From: Prevotellaceae bacterium UBA1743
GTDB taxonomy: Bacteria > Bacteroidota > Bacteroidia > Bacteroidales > Bacteroidaceae
Direction of reading: 5' to 3'
Length of the DNA: 16,267 nt
NCBI GenBank assembly: GCA_002314945.1
Contig: DCHV01000056.1
Span: 38,566 to 54,832, forward strand
Positions 4,856 through 13,382 of this stretch are shown here, piece by piece. The translations under genes were made by a program, and so were the position numbers. Every line of letters begins with the position of its first letter. The stretch's first letter is position 1. Under the pieces are notes generated by a model, which did no database searches, was not told the origin of the DNA, and worked only from the letters and a program-made list of their open reading frames with translations.

Positions 4856-6856
4856 ATGAACAAGACTTTTTTCCTGACTCTCATGATATGTCTCATGATG
4901 AGTTGTACCACACGCAATACCGTCATAACCTCCCCCGACGAGAACCTCCAGTTCACCCTGAGTACAGAACTTGGGGAAACCACTTTCTCTATCCGCTACA
5001 AGAATCAGGTGCTGGTGGAGAACGCTCCGCTGGGAATTGATTTTGCCGATGGTTATTTCGGCGAGAATGTCTCGATAAAGAATTCCAGGAAGCAACACGT
5101 GGTGGATGACTATGACTTGCCTACAGGAAAGACAAGCCATGTACACAGCGAGAGTAACGAAATGAAGGTGTCCCTGTCGGATGCAGAAGGACGTGTCGTG
5201 GAGATGCAGCTGCGTGCCTTCGATGACGGAGTGGCCTATCGTTTCGTCATCCCCGAACAGGAAGGGATGAGGGAATTGGCTATCCGCGGCGAGAAGATGG
5301 AACTGAGAACCACGGGAGACCCCATTCTGAAAGGAATGATCCTGCCCACCTTCTCCTGCAGCCACGAGAACGTATATACCACCAAGCCTCTGAGTGAATT
5401 CGCCGACAGTCTTCTCATCGAGATGCCTGCCCTGCTGAGTTTCCCCGAGGGGATATACATGGCCGTAACAGAAGCCATGGTGGTGGATTATGCCGGTATG
5501 ATGCTCACCACCAGAGGAGGCCAGTTGTGCGGTAAGCTCTCTCCCCGTCTGGATGACTCAGGCCTCTGCGTGACGGGAGACCTCCCCCGCCGTTCCCCCT
5601 GGCGCGTCTTTCAGGTAACCGATCGGGCAGGTGCCTTGCTGGAATCAACCATCCTCACCACTCTGGCCGACCCCTGTACGGAGGGCGACCTCAGCTGGCT
5701 GAACCCCGGCACATCCACCTGGCCTTGGTGGAATGCGTATCAGGCACCCGAAGAACTGAAGAAGGGTGACATCAACACCATCAACCAGAATTTCAACCGC
5801 TACTACATCGACTTCTGTGCAGAGAATAACATCAAATATCATTCCATCACAGGTATCATCGATGAGAACAACAGGGAATTCTGCTGGTACTACAACGAGG
5901 GAAGTGCCACTGGCCAGCCACAACCCACCGACAACACCAAGTTGCCCTACCCAGGGTTCGACATTGAGGCCCTCTGTAAGTATGCCCATGAGAAGGGGGT
6001 AGGGATGCGAGTATGGGTACACTGGAAAACGCTCAACCAGAATATGGAAGAGACCTTCCGCCAGTATCAGGAATGGGGTATCAATGGTATGATGATTGAC
6101 TATATGGATCGTGATGACGAGGAGATGGTTGCTTTCCAGAAAAAGGCCTTGGAGTTGGCTATGAAGTATCATCTGCACGTCCAGTTCCACGGTGCAAGCA
6201 AGCCATCAGGACTGCAACGCACATATCCCTGCGAGTTCACACGCGAGAATACGCTGAACTACGAATGGTACAAGTGGGACAGACGATTCAGCGGCGAGCT
6301 GAAGGGTGCCCATCACGACCTGGACATCCCCTTCACCCGTTGCCTGGCCGGTCCTGCCGACTATCATCTGGGTAGTTTCCGTGCTATAAAGACACAGGAT
6401 TTCCAACCGTCATTCCCACCCATGACGACCTGTACACGCAGCCACAGCCTGGCCATGTACGTAGTACTGGAGAGCGCGCTCCAACTCATCTCCGATGCAC
6501 CTGAGGCCTACGAGGGACAAGAGGGTTTCGCTTTCCTGCGCGAGATTCCCACCGTATGGGACGAGACACGTGTTCCTCTGGCAGAAGTGGACAACTACAT
6601 CGTAGTGGCTCGCAGAAGCGGACAGGAATGGTACATCGGATGTATCGGTAATACCGAAAGCCGGGATGTGGAACTTCCCCTCGATTTCCTGGGTGAAGGG
6701 AAATACACCCTCACGCTCTATCGCGACACGGAGGAATCCTCGGAAGACCTCAACCGACAGATATGTGAGGAATCGTCCGTCCAAGCCTCGGAAACGCTCC
6801 GCGTCCACCTGGCTCCCTGTGGAGGCTTCGCAGCTAAAATAACACCCGTAAAATAA
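4856..6856 (+). CDS. GH97 alpha-glycosidase, probably a retaining alpha-galactosidase-type enzyme (lipoprotein)
   Basis: The 666-residue product has a lipoprotein-type signal (LTLMICLMMSC, Cys17). A GH97 N-terminal beta-sandwich spans about 22-280 (ITSPDENLQFTLS at 24-36, YRFVIPEQEGMRELAI). A TIM barrel spans about 285-570 (WPWWNAYQAP, YHSITGIIDEN, GVGMRVWVHWKT, GINGMMIDYMDRDD), and a short C-terminal beta domain ends with APCGGFAAKI. GH97 enzymes hydrolyse alpha-glucosides (SusB, inverting) or alpha-galactosides (retaining). Here Asp415 in MIDYMDRDD and Glu470 in NTLNYEWYKW sit where the retaining branch has its nucleophile and acid/base (D415/E470 in the Bacteroides thetaiotaomicron enzyme, from memory). 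That favours a retaining alpha-galactosidase-like activity. It is the first gene of a lipoprotein glycosidase operon behind a consensus promoter, with 25 nt to the next gene. Substrate preference remains inferred. Confidence 0.93.
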   Translation: MNKTFFLTLMICLMMSCTTRNTVITSPDENLQFTLSTELGETTFSIRYKNQVLVENAPLGIDFADGYFGENVSIKNSRKQHVVDDYDLPTGKTSHVHSESNEMKVSLSDAEGRVVEMQLRAFDDGVAYRFVIPEQEGMRELAIRGEKMELRTTGDPILKGMILPTFSCSHENVYTTKPLSEFADSLLIEMPALLSFPEGIYMAVTEAMVVDYAGMMLTTRGGQLCGKLSPRLDDSGLCVTGDLPRRSPWRVFQVTDRAGALLESTILTTLADPCTEGDLSWLNPGTSTWPWWNAYQAPEELKKGDINTINQNFNRYYIDFCAENNIKYHSITGIIDENNREFCWYYNEGSATGQPQPTDNTKLPYPGFDIEALCKYAHEKGVGMRVWVHWKTLNQNMEETFRQYQEWGINGMMIDYMDRDDEEMVAFQKKALELAMKYHLHVQFHGASKPSGLQRTYPCEFTRENTLNYEWYKWDRRFSGELKGAHHDLDIPFTRCLAGPADYHLGSFRAIKTQDFQPSFPPMTTCTRSHSLAMYVVLESALQLISDAPEAYEGQEGFAFLREIPTVWDETRVPLAEVDNYIVVARRSGQEWYIGCIGNTESRDVELPLDFLGEGKYTLTLYRDTEESSEDLNRQICEESSVQASETLRVHLAPCGGFAAKITPVK

Positions 6857-6881
6857 TCAATAAATATTTCTATACACAAGT

Positions 6882-7862
6882 ATGACAAGAATGAGTATCT
6901 TTAGAAAAGGGTTGCTGATTGCCGCCCTATGTGTGAGTTCGTGTGGTCAAGCACAGACCTTTACATCCGACCCAACATGGGTGAAACATCCAGCAAATCC
7001 CGTTCTCGGTGACCCCGTGCGCTTAGGCACATGCTTCGACGTGAATGTCATCCAACAGGGGAAAGCCAAGTACAACATGTATTTCTCCTGGCGTCCCAAG
7101 AAGGCCATCGCTATCTCCTACAGCGAGGATGGTATCAAATGGACCGATCCTGAAATCGTATTGGATTGCGACTCCACGACAGGATGGGAAGACGTCATCA
7201 ACCGCAGTTGCACGCTCTTCTGGAACGGCAAATACCACATGTGGTACACCGGCCAGCAGCATAACTGCAGCTACAGCAAGATAGGATATGCCATATCCGA
7301 CGATGGCGTGCATTTCCGCCGCGTACAGAAAGACCCCGTGCTGGTGCCTATGTTCAACTACGAGGGCTATTCGGTAATGAACCCCTACGTACTCCGCGAC
7401 GAGAAGCGCAACGTGTTCCGTATGTGGTATTCGAGCGGGGAGACCTACGAACCCAACGTATTGTGCTATGCCGAGTCGAAGGACGGAATCCACTGGGAGC
7501 GTTCGATGCTCAACCCCATCTTCGTGAAAAGTTCTCAGGGACAATGGGATCAGGATCGTATCGGCGGATGTGAGGTTCACCAGTTGGAGGACGGCTCGTA
7601 CGCTCTGTTCTATATCGGCTATACCGATATCAATACAGCTCGTATCGGAGCAGCCATTTCTCCCGATGGAGTCACACGTTGGAAGCGTCTGGCCACCAAC
7701 CCATTGGTACAACCCACCGAAGGAGCGTGGGACGGCTTGGCTTGCTACAAGCCCTCGGTATGCTACGACAAGGCAAATGACCGCTGGTTACTATGGTACA
7801 ACGGACGAACCGATGCAGGAGAATTTGTTGGATTGGTCGTTCACAAAGGTAAGAAATTCTAA
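6882..7862 (+). CDS. Predicted five-bladed beta-propeller glycosidase (lipoprotein)
   Basis: The 326-residue product has a lipoprotein signal ending in VSSC (Cys21). Repeated blade motifs of the GH43/GH32/GH117/GH130-like propeller fold follow: HPANPVLGDP, AISYSEDGIKWTDPEIVL, NGKYHMWYTG, IGYAISDDGVHFRRVQKDPV, FRMWYSSGE, CYAESKDGIHWERSMLNPIF, IGAAISPDG, WKRLATNPLV and WLLWYNGR. The recurring (Y/A)S.DG..W and K.WYTG pattern marks successive blades. Members hydrolyse or phosphorolyse glycosidic bonds, but I cannot place it confidently in one CAZy family or name its substrate. Met4 (6891) is an equally good start, since both leave the signal peptide intact. It lies 25 nt after the GH97 gene and 9 nt before the next lipoprotein gene, so it is very probably in the same operon and acts on the same glycan. 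Confidence 0.8.
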   Translation: MTRMSIFRKGLLIAALCVSSCGQAQTFTSDPTWVKHPANPVLGDPVRLGTCFDVNVIQQGKAKYNMYFSWRPKKAIAISYSEDGIKWTDPEIVLDCDSTTGWEDVINRSCTLFWNGKYHMWYTGQQHNCSYSKIGYAISDDGVHFRRVQKDPVLVPMFNYEGYSVMNPYVLRDEKRNVFRMWYSSGETYEPNVLCYAESKDGIHWERSMLNPIFVKSSQGQWDQDRIGGCEVHQLEDGSYALFYIGYTDINTARIGAAISPDGVTRWKRLATNPLVQPTEGAWDGLACYKPSVCYDKANDRWLLWYNGRTDAGEFVGLVVHKGKKF

Positions 7863-7871
7863 TACACACCC

Positions 7872-9380
7872 ATGCTGATGAAAACGACAAGAGTTCTCTG
7901 TGGCATTGCCCTTGTGGCATTGGCTTCCTGCGCAAAATACCCATTGCCCAGCAACGAGGTGATGCGTACCTATGTGCAGCAATTCAACGAGGCAGATAGC
8001 GAGACCTACGTAAACACCTACAACAATTCCCAAGCAGCCGAGTTCCTGACCGACAAGATACCCTTGCTGGATTGTCCCGACAAGGAGTTGGAGCGTACCT
8101 ACTACTTCCGCTGGTGGACATACCGCAAGCACGTGAAGCAAACTCCGGATGGATACGTCATCACGGAATTCCTGCCTCCTGTAGGTTGGGCTCAGAAGTA
8201 CAATGGTATTCCCTGTGCCGGACAACACCATACGTACGAAGGACGATGGCTGAGAGACAGTACATACGTAGAGAACAACCTACGCTTCTGGCTCACGTAC
8301 CCAGGCATCAATCCCCGGGCATACAGTTTCCCCGCAGCTGATGCAACGTATGCCTTTTGGCTCGTTCATCGTGACATGAAACTACTCACCGACCTCTATC
8401 CACTTCTCTGCCAGAACTTCGAGAACTGGGGCGACCACTACGATGCCGACAAGAATCTCTATTGGCAGGGGGACGGATATGACGGCATGGAATGCTCTGT
8501 ATCCGGAAGAATGGATCCTAACACACAAGGCTATCGTGTCACCATCAACAGCTATATGTATGCCGATGCAACAGCTCTGTCGCGCATCGCAAAATTGCTC
8601 GGCAAGGCAGATGAGGCCAGCGCTTGGCAAAAGCGTGCAGAAGGCATCAAGAACCGCATGGATGAAGCCCTGTGGGATAATGACGCTTGCTTCTACAAGG
8701 TGTGGCCACGCTCCAAAGAAACCCTCTCGGACGCACGCGAACAACATGGGTATGTGCCTTGGGTATATGACATTCCCGATGAGAGCAAGGGTCCTGCATG
8801 GGCACAGATGTTCGACACGCTTGGTTTTGCTGCACCATACGGCCCCACCACGGTGGAACGTCGTCATCCGGGATTCAGCTTGACGCGCGAGGGTCACGAC
8901 TGCAAGTGGGATGGCCCCAGTTGGCCCTATTCCACCTCGCAAACCCTCATGGGTATGGCACGTTGCATACAACGTTTCGGCGAGAAATTCATCACCAAGG
9001 AACAATATTACAACCAGCTCTGCATCTTCAGCAACTCACACCGATTGGGTGACCGTTGCTTCATCGACGAGAACCTCGATCCTCTGACAGGCGAATGGTT
9101 GGCACGCTCCATCCTGATGAGTCACGGCAACGTGATTCCCGACCGCGGCAAGGATTACAATCACTCCACGTTCACGGATCTGGTCATCTCAGGGCTGTTA
9201 GGTGTCACTCCGATGCCAGACGGCACATTGCAGGTCAATCCTCTGCTTCCCGAGGGAAAATGGGATTGGTGGTGTCTGAAAGGCGTACCTTGCGCAGGCA
9301 AAGTTTACACCATATTCTACGACCGCACCGGCCGTCACTACGGCAAGGGCAAAGGATTGGTGATAAAAGAGGGTATCTAA
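7872..9380 (+). CDS. MGH1-like (alpha/alpha)6-barrel glycoside hydrolase (lipoprotein)
   Basis: The 502-residue product has a textbook lipoprotein signal ending in LASC (Cys20; Cys18 if translation starts at the in-frame ATG at 7878). The mature part has features of helical (alpha/alpha)6-barrel glycosidases of the MGH1/GH63/trehalase-like group. These include YYFRWWTYRKHV, the acid-rich turn EGRWLRDSTYVENNLRFWL, WQGDGYDGMECSVSG, INSYMYADATALSRIAKLLG, WDGPSWPYSTSQTLMGMAR and the C-terminal DYNHSTFTDLVISGLLGVTP. I cannot single out the catalytic acids or the substrate. Its place as the third lipoprotein glycosidase behind a single promoter suggests it trims the same polysaccharide or its released oligosaccharides. 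The stop is only 9 nt from the ATG of folP, so transcription probably continues into the housekeeping genes. Confidence 0.78.
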   Translation: MLMKTTRVLCGIALVALASCAKYPLPSNEVMRTYVQQFNEADSETYVNTYNNSQAAEFLTDKIPLLDCPDKELERTYYFRWWTYRKHVKQTPDGYVITEFLPPVGWAQKYNGIPCAGQHHTYEGRWLRDSTYVENNLRFWLTYPGINPRAYSFPAADATYAFWLVHRDMKLLTDLYPLLCQNFENWGDHYDADKNLYWQGDGYDGMECSVSGRMDPNTQGYRVTINSYMYADATALSRIAKLLGKADEASAWQKRAEGIKNRMDEALWDNDACFYKVWPRSKETLSDAREQHGYVPWVYDIPDESKGPAWAQMFDTLGFAAPYGPTTVERRHPGFSLTREGHDCKWDGPSWPYSTSQTLMGMARCIQRFGEKFITKEQYYNQLCIFSNSHRLGDRCFIDENLDPLTGEWLARSILMSHGNVIPDRGKDYNHSTFTDLVISGLLGVTPMPDGTLQVNPLLPEGKWDWWCLKGVPCAGKVYTIFYDRTGRHYGKGKGLVIKEGI

Positions 9381-9389
9381 CAGACACGT

Positions 9390-10250
9390 ATGCTCCAAGC
9401 ACTCCAAAACACCATCAATGTAGGCGGAACACTAATGGATCTCAGCACTCCGAAGGTGATGGGTATCCTGAACGTGACACCCGATTCGTTCTATGAAGGA
9501 TGCCGCGCCATGGCAGACGAGGAGATGGAACGACGTGTCCGACAAATGGTGGAAGAAGGTGCTGACATCCTGGATGTAGGTGCCTGTTCTACCCGACCTG
9601 GTGCCGAGGAAGTGAGCGCCTCGGAGGAATGGAAACGTCTGAAACACGCTCTGGAAATCCTGCGACGGGTAGCACCGGAGGCCATAGTGAGTATCGACAC
9701 CTTCCGTGCTGAAATAGCCCGTCGTTGTGTGGAGGAATATGGTGTACATCTCATCAACGATATCTCTGGTGGAGAACTTGACCCGGATATGTTCGGGACA
9801 ATAGCGAAACTGGGAGTCCCCTATATCCTGACGCATAGCAAAGGTACGCCCAAGACCATGCAGCAACAGGTACAATATACGCATCTGATGACCGAGATAC
9901 TACAGTATTTCGGAAGCAAGACACAGCAACTGCACGAGATGGGGGTAAAGGATGTGATTCTGGATCCGGGATTCGGATTCGCCAAGACAATGGAGCAGAA
10001 CTACCATTTGATGGGGCATCTGAAGGACTTGCAGGTATTAGGATTACCACTGTTGGTGGGCATTAGTCGCAAGAGCATGATCTTCCGCTTGCTGGAAACG
10101 TCTCCCCAGGAGGCTCTGAATGGCACTACGATGCTGAACACGTTGGCACTATGCAGAGGAGCTAACATCCTGCGTGTACACGATGTAAAGGAATGCGTGG
10201 AAGTAGTAAGAATGTATAATATGATGAAAAAATGTTGGGATTTGGCATAA
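9390..10250 (+). CDS. folP: Dihydropteroate synthase
   Basis: The 286-residue product carries the full DHPS signature: VMGILNVTPDSFYEG (23-37), LDVGACSTRPGAEE (61-74), VSIDTFRAEIAR, HLINDISGG, DPGFGFAKT and GISRKSMIF. DHPS condenses p-aminobenzoate with dihydropterin diphosphate to form dihydropteroate in folate synthesis, in the cytoplasm, and is the sulfonamide target. The usual Glu before STRPG is Cys here; variation at that place is, I believe, common in Bacteroidetes. ATG 9390 is used because it fits the family's N-terminal length; a second in-frame Met lies at 9435. The 3' end overlaps the cdaA start by 19 nt, consistent with translational coupling, and the folP-cdaA pair is a recurrent bacteroidete arrangement. 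Confidence 0.96.
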   Translation: MLQALQNTINVGGTLMDLSTPKVMGILNVTPDSFYEGCRAMADEEMERRVRQMVEEGADILDVGACSTRPGAEEVSASEEWKRLKHALEILRRVAPEAIVSIDTFRAEIARRCVEEYGVHLINDISGGELDPDMFGTIAKLGVPYILTHSKGTPKTMQQQVQYTHLMTEILQYFGSKTQQLHEMGVKDVILDPGFGFAKTMEQNYHLMGHLKDLQVLGLPLLVGISRKSMIFRLLETSPQEALNGTTMLNTLALCRGANILRVHDVKECVEVVRMYNMMKKCWDLA

Positions 10251-11008
10251 AGGACCTGATTGACATCTTTCTGGTGGCAGTAATGCTGTTCTACTGCTAC
10301 AAGGTGATGAAACAGTCACGATCGGTGAATATCTTCTATGGTATTCTCATCTTCGTATGTTTCTGGATTCTCATCAGCAAGATATTGGAGATGAAGTTAT
10401 TGGGAAGCATACTCGACCAATTGGTAAACGTAGGTGCCATTGCGCTCATCATCCTGTTTCAGGATGAGATACGCCATTTCTTCTATACCTTGGGAACACA
10501 CGAGAAGTTCAGCCGTCTGGCACGCCTGTTACGAAGCGACCGTAAGAAAAACACAGAATACCGCTATGACCACGACATGATAATATCCATCGTAATGGCT
10601 TGCACCAATATGAGCAGGCAGAAGGTGGGGGCTCTGATTGTGTTGCAGAATGACCTTCCGCTCAACGATATCATTCATACAGGTGAAGAGTTGAACGCAA
10701 GGATAAGCCAACGTCTGATAGAGAATATCTTCTTCAAGAATACCCCCTTGCACGATGGAGCCATGATTGTGAGCGGAGGAAAGATTACCGCCGCAGGATG
10801 CATTCTGCCCGTCAGCAATGATATGGATATTCCCAAGGAGTTTGGCCTTCGTCACAGAGCCGCCATGGGAGTGAGCAAGGAAACGGATGCTCTGGCTATC
10901 GTGGTAAGCGAGGAAACGGGAAGTATCACCGCTGCCTACAACAACCGATTCAAGACACATGTGACAGGCGAAATGCTTGAACAGATACTGATGAAGGGGA
11001 GATTATGA
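10232..11008 (+). CDS. cdaA: Membrane diadenylate cyclase CdaA
   Basis: The 258-residue product has three predicted N-terminal membrane helices (about 8-24, 33-50 and 60-77). A DisA_N/DAC catalytic domain follows at about 95-250. Both diagnostic motifs are present: DGA at 175-177 (TPLHDGAMIV) and RHR at 207-209 (GLRHRAAMGV). The enzyme joins two ATP molecules into c-di-AMP, which controls potassium and osmolyte balance and envelope stress. Length and domain order match the CdaA/YbbP class rather than DisA, since no C-terminal DNA-binding domain is present. Translation starts inside the end of folP, indicating cotranscription. In Firmicutes cdaA is followed by cdaR and glmM, but here a repeat tract and pta follow instead. 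Confidence 0.96.
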   Translation: MLGFGIKDLIDIFLVAVMLFYCYKVMKQSRSVNIFYGILIFVCFWILISKILEMKLLGSILDQLVNVGAIALIILFQDEIRHFFYTLGTHEKFSRLARLLRSDRKKNTEYRYDHDMIISIVMACTNMSRQKVGALIVLQNDLPLNDIIHTGEELNARISQRLIENIFFKNTPLHDGAMIVSGGKITAAGCILPVSNDMDIPKEFGLRHRAAMGVSKETDALAIVVSEETGSITAAYNNRFKTHVTGEMLEQILMKGRL

Positions 11009-11010
11009 GA

Positions 11011-11066
11011 TGAGAGTTGAGAGTTGAGAGATGAGAGTTGAAAGTTGAAAGTTGAAAGATTAGAGA
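11011..11066. repeat. Tandem heptamer repeat between cdaA and pta
   Basis: Eight consecutive 7-mers of the form TGAGAGT, TGAAAGT or TGAAAGA (the last is TTAGAGA) start two bases after the cdaA stop. They run purine-rich on the plus strand. No terminator hairpin or promoter is evident in 11009-11098. Similar degenerate heptamers make up the arms of the inverted repeat at 4431-4584, though with a different sequence. Confidence 0.9.
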
Positions 11067-11098
11067 CAAGAGAAACACACATATATATATAAAGAGAA

Positions 11099-12106
11099 AT
11101 GAACTTGATTGAGAAAATCATCGCACGGGCGCAAACTGATAAGCAACGCATCGTGCTACCCGAAAGTCTGGAGGAACGTACGCTGACAGCTGCAGATCGT
11201 GCCTTGGCTGACAATCTGGCCGAAATCATCCTCATCGGCAATCCTGAGGAAATATTCGCTTTGGCCAGCAAATTGGGTTTGAAGAACATCGACAAGGCCA
11301 CCATCATAGACCCTGCCACAAGTGAGAAAACCGAAACATACGCACAATTGCTCTACGAGTTGCGCAAGAAGAAAGGAATGACCATCGAAGAAGCCCGCAA
11401 GAAGGTGATGGATCCATTGTATTTCGGTTGCCTCATCATCAAAAACGGAGATGCCGACGGACAGATAAGTGGAGCCCTCTCTACTACGGGTGACACGTTG
11501 CGTCCCGCCCTGCAGATCATCAAGTGTGCACCCGGCATCAGTTGCGTGAGTGGTGCCATGCTACTCATCACACAGACACCCCAATATGGCGAGGATGGCG
11601 TATTGGTAGTGGGGGATGTGGCTGTAACACCCATGCCCGATGCATCACAGTTGGCACAGATTGCTGTATGTACGGCACAAACTGCCAAGAGCGTGGCTGG
11701 ATTCAGCGATCCTAAAGTGGCTATGCTGAGTTTCAGTACCAAGGGTAGCGCTTCCCACGAGGTGGTGGACAAGGTAGTGGAGGCTACTCGTCTTGCCAAG
11801 GAACTAAATCCGACATTGAAGATTGACGGTGAGCTACAGGCAGATGCTGCCCTTGTACCCAGCGTAGGACAAAAGAAGGCTCCAGGAAGTGAGATAGCCG
11901 GACAAGCCAATGTATTGGTATTCCCTTGCCTGGAGGTAGGCAATATCGGTTACAAACTGGTACAACGATTGGGTAATGCAGATGCTATAGGCCCTATCCT
12001 GCAAGGTATTGCACGACCTGTAAACGACCTGAGCCGAGGTTGCTCGGTGGATGATGTATATAAGATGATTGCCATCACGGCTTGTCAGGCGCAGGATGCA
12101 AAATAA
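11099..12106 (+). CDS. pta: Phosphate acetyltransferase
   Basis: The 335-residue product matches the single-domain PTA/PTB fold of about 330 residues, lacking the N-terminal regulatory domain of the enterobacterial form. Visible markers are RIVLPESLEERTLTAADRAL, the ADGQISGALSTTGDTLRPAL segment that shapes the CoA and phosphate site, VVGDVAVTPMPDASQLAQIA, KVAMLSFSTKGSA, DGELQADAALVP and VFPCLEVGNIGYKLVQRL. It interconverts acetyl-CoA and acetyl phosphate in the cytoplasm. The ackA gene follows after 44 nt, giving the usual acetate-forming pair. The start is at the first ATG, which opens with the family-typical MNLIEKIIARA. No obvious TAnnTTTG promoter is seen directly upstream, so transcription may come from cdaA or from an unrecognised promoter. 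Confidence 0.97.
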   Translation: MNLIEKIIARAQTDKQRIVLPESLEERTLTAADRALADNLAEIILIGNPEEIFALASKLGLKNIDKATIIDPATSEKTETYAQLLYELRKKKGMTIEEARKKVMDPLYFGCLIIKNGDADGQISGALSTTGDTLRPALQIIKCAPGISCVSGAMLLITQTPQYGEDGVLVVGDVAVTPMPDASQLAQIAVCTAQTAKSVAGFSDPKVAMLSFSTKGSASHEVVDKVVEATRLAKELNPTLKIDGELQADAALVPSVGQKKAPGSEIAGQANVLVFPCLEVGNIGYKLVQRLGNADAIGPILQGIARPVNDLSRGCSVDDVYKMIAITACQAQDAK

Positions 12107-12150
12107 TGTATCCTCTACATACTATTTACGACAACAAAATATAACACAGA

Positions 12151-13344
12151 ATGAAAATACTTGTACTGAACTGTGGTAGCAGTTCCATCAAATATGCCCT
12201 CTACGACATGGAGGACCAGAGTGTCATCACAAGCGGTGGCATAGAGAAAATCGGTTTACCCGACTCATTCATCAAGATAAAGGTGAATGGTGAGAAATAC
12301 CAGATAAACCGTCCCATAGAAGAACATACAGCTGGTGTGCAGTTTATCTTCGAAGTACTGACAAGTGGCGAACATGCAGTATTGAAGAATCTGAATGAGC
12401 TGGATGCAGTAGGACATCGTATGGTACATGGCGGAGAGAAGTTCAACAAGAGTGTGTTGCTGACACCCGAGGTGATGGAGGCATTTGCCGCCTGCAACGA
12501 CCTGGCTCCCCTCCACAACCCAGCCAACATCAAGGGTGTGAACGCTGTGAAGGCTCTGCTTCCCAATATCCCTCAGGTAGGTGTGTTCGACACTGCCTTC
12601 CATCAGACGATGCCCGACTATGCCTATATGTATGCCCTTCCCTACAACCTGTACAAGGAATATGGCGTACGTCGCTATGGATTTCACGGAACGAGTCATC
12701 GCTATGTGAGCCAGCGTGTATGCGAATACTTGGGCATCAAGCCGGAAGGAAAGCGAATCATCACCTGCCACATCGGAAATGGTGCAAGTATTGCGGCTGT
12801 GAAGGATGGGAAATGTGTAGATACCAGTATGGGCCTGACTCCTCTGGAAGGTCTCATTATGGGTACTCGTAGTGGCGATATTGATGCTGGAGCTGTGACA
12901 TTCCTGATGGACAAATTAGGATTGGATACAAAGGGCCTCTCCAACCTGCTGAACAAGCAATCAGGTCTCGCTGGTGTGAGCGAGGGAAGTAGTGACTTCC
13001 GCGACATTCTCGCTGGTATTGCCGCAGGAAATGACAAAGCACGCTTGGCCAAGGAAATGTACACCTATCGCATCAAGAAGTACATCGGCCAGTATGCAGC
13101 AGCCATGGGAGGTGTGGATGTAATCCTCTTCACAGGAGGAGCAGGCGAGAACCAGTGGGAGGTACGCGAAGGTGCCACCAAGGGATTGGAGTTCATGGGC
13201 GTAAAACTGGACGACGAAAAGAATCGTTCCTGCCGCGCTACAGAGGCAGTAATCAGCGCTGATGACAGCAAAGTGACTGTATGCGTCATCCCCACCGACG
13301 AGGAGTTGATGATTGCATTGGACACCCAGGAATTGGCAAAATAA
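12151..13344 (+). CDS. ackA: Acetate kinase
   Basis: The 397-residue product has the standard length and all the ASKHA-fold signatures: MKILVLNCGSSSIKYALYD at the N-terminus, GHRMVHGGEKF, VFDTAFHQTMP, YGFHGTSHRYVS, CHIGNGASIAA, DTSMGLTPLEGLIMGTRSGD and FTGGAGEN near the C-terminus. It makes ATP and acetate from acetyl phosphate and ADP, completing the route begun by the upstream pta and yielding ATP in fermentation. The reaction is reversible, so it can also activate acetate. The gene converges on the minus-strand lpxH-like gene, with 19 nt between the two stops. Confidence 0.98.
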   Translation: MKILVLNCGSSSIKYALYDMEDQSVITSGGIEKIGLPDSFIKIKVNGEKYQINRPIEEHTAGVQFIFEVLTSGEHAVLKNLNELDAVGHRMVHGGEKFNKSVLLTPEVMEAFAACNDLAPLHNPANIKGVNAVKALLPNIPQVGVFDTAFHQTMPDYAYMYALPYNLYKEYGVRRYGFHGTSHRYVSQRVCEYLGIKPEGKRIITCHIGNGASIAAVKDGKCVDTSMGLTPLEGLIMGTRSGDIDAGAVTFLMDKLGLDTKGLSNLLNKQSGLAGVSEGSSDFRDILAGIAAGNDKARLAKEMYTYRIKKYIGQYAAAMGGVDVILFTGGAGENQWEVREGATKGLEFMGVKLDDEKNRSCRATEAVISADDSKVTVCVIPTDEELMIALDTQELAK

Positions 13345-13354
13345 AGAAGAAGAG

Positions 13355-13382
13355 AGGGGAGGGTCAGGGATGGCTCTCCCCT
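13355..13382. terminator. Possible hairpin at the ackA/lpxH convergence
   Basis: AGGGGAG (13355-13361) pairs with CTCCCCT (13376-13382) around a 14-nt loop. It overlaps the last codons of the lpxH-like gene. No clear T-run follows in either direction, so termination is tentative. Confidence 0.3.

Noticed and set aside
5645..6190. 181-codon minus-strand frame inside the GH97 gene
   Set aside because: Antisense to conserved GH97 catalytic-domain codons and without any recognisable motif; a shadow frame.
7023..7712. 229-codon minus-strand frame inside the beta-propeller gene
   Set aside because: Covers the propeller blade motifs in antisense and has no family features; a shadow frame.
11011..11066. 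Short regular repeats considered as a CRISPR array
   Set aside because: The unit is 7 bp with no spacers between units and no cas genes nearby, so it is a simple tandem repeat.
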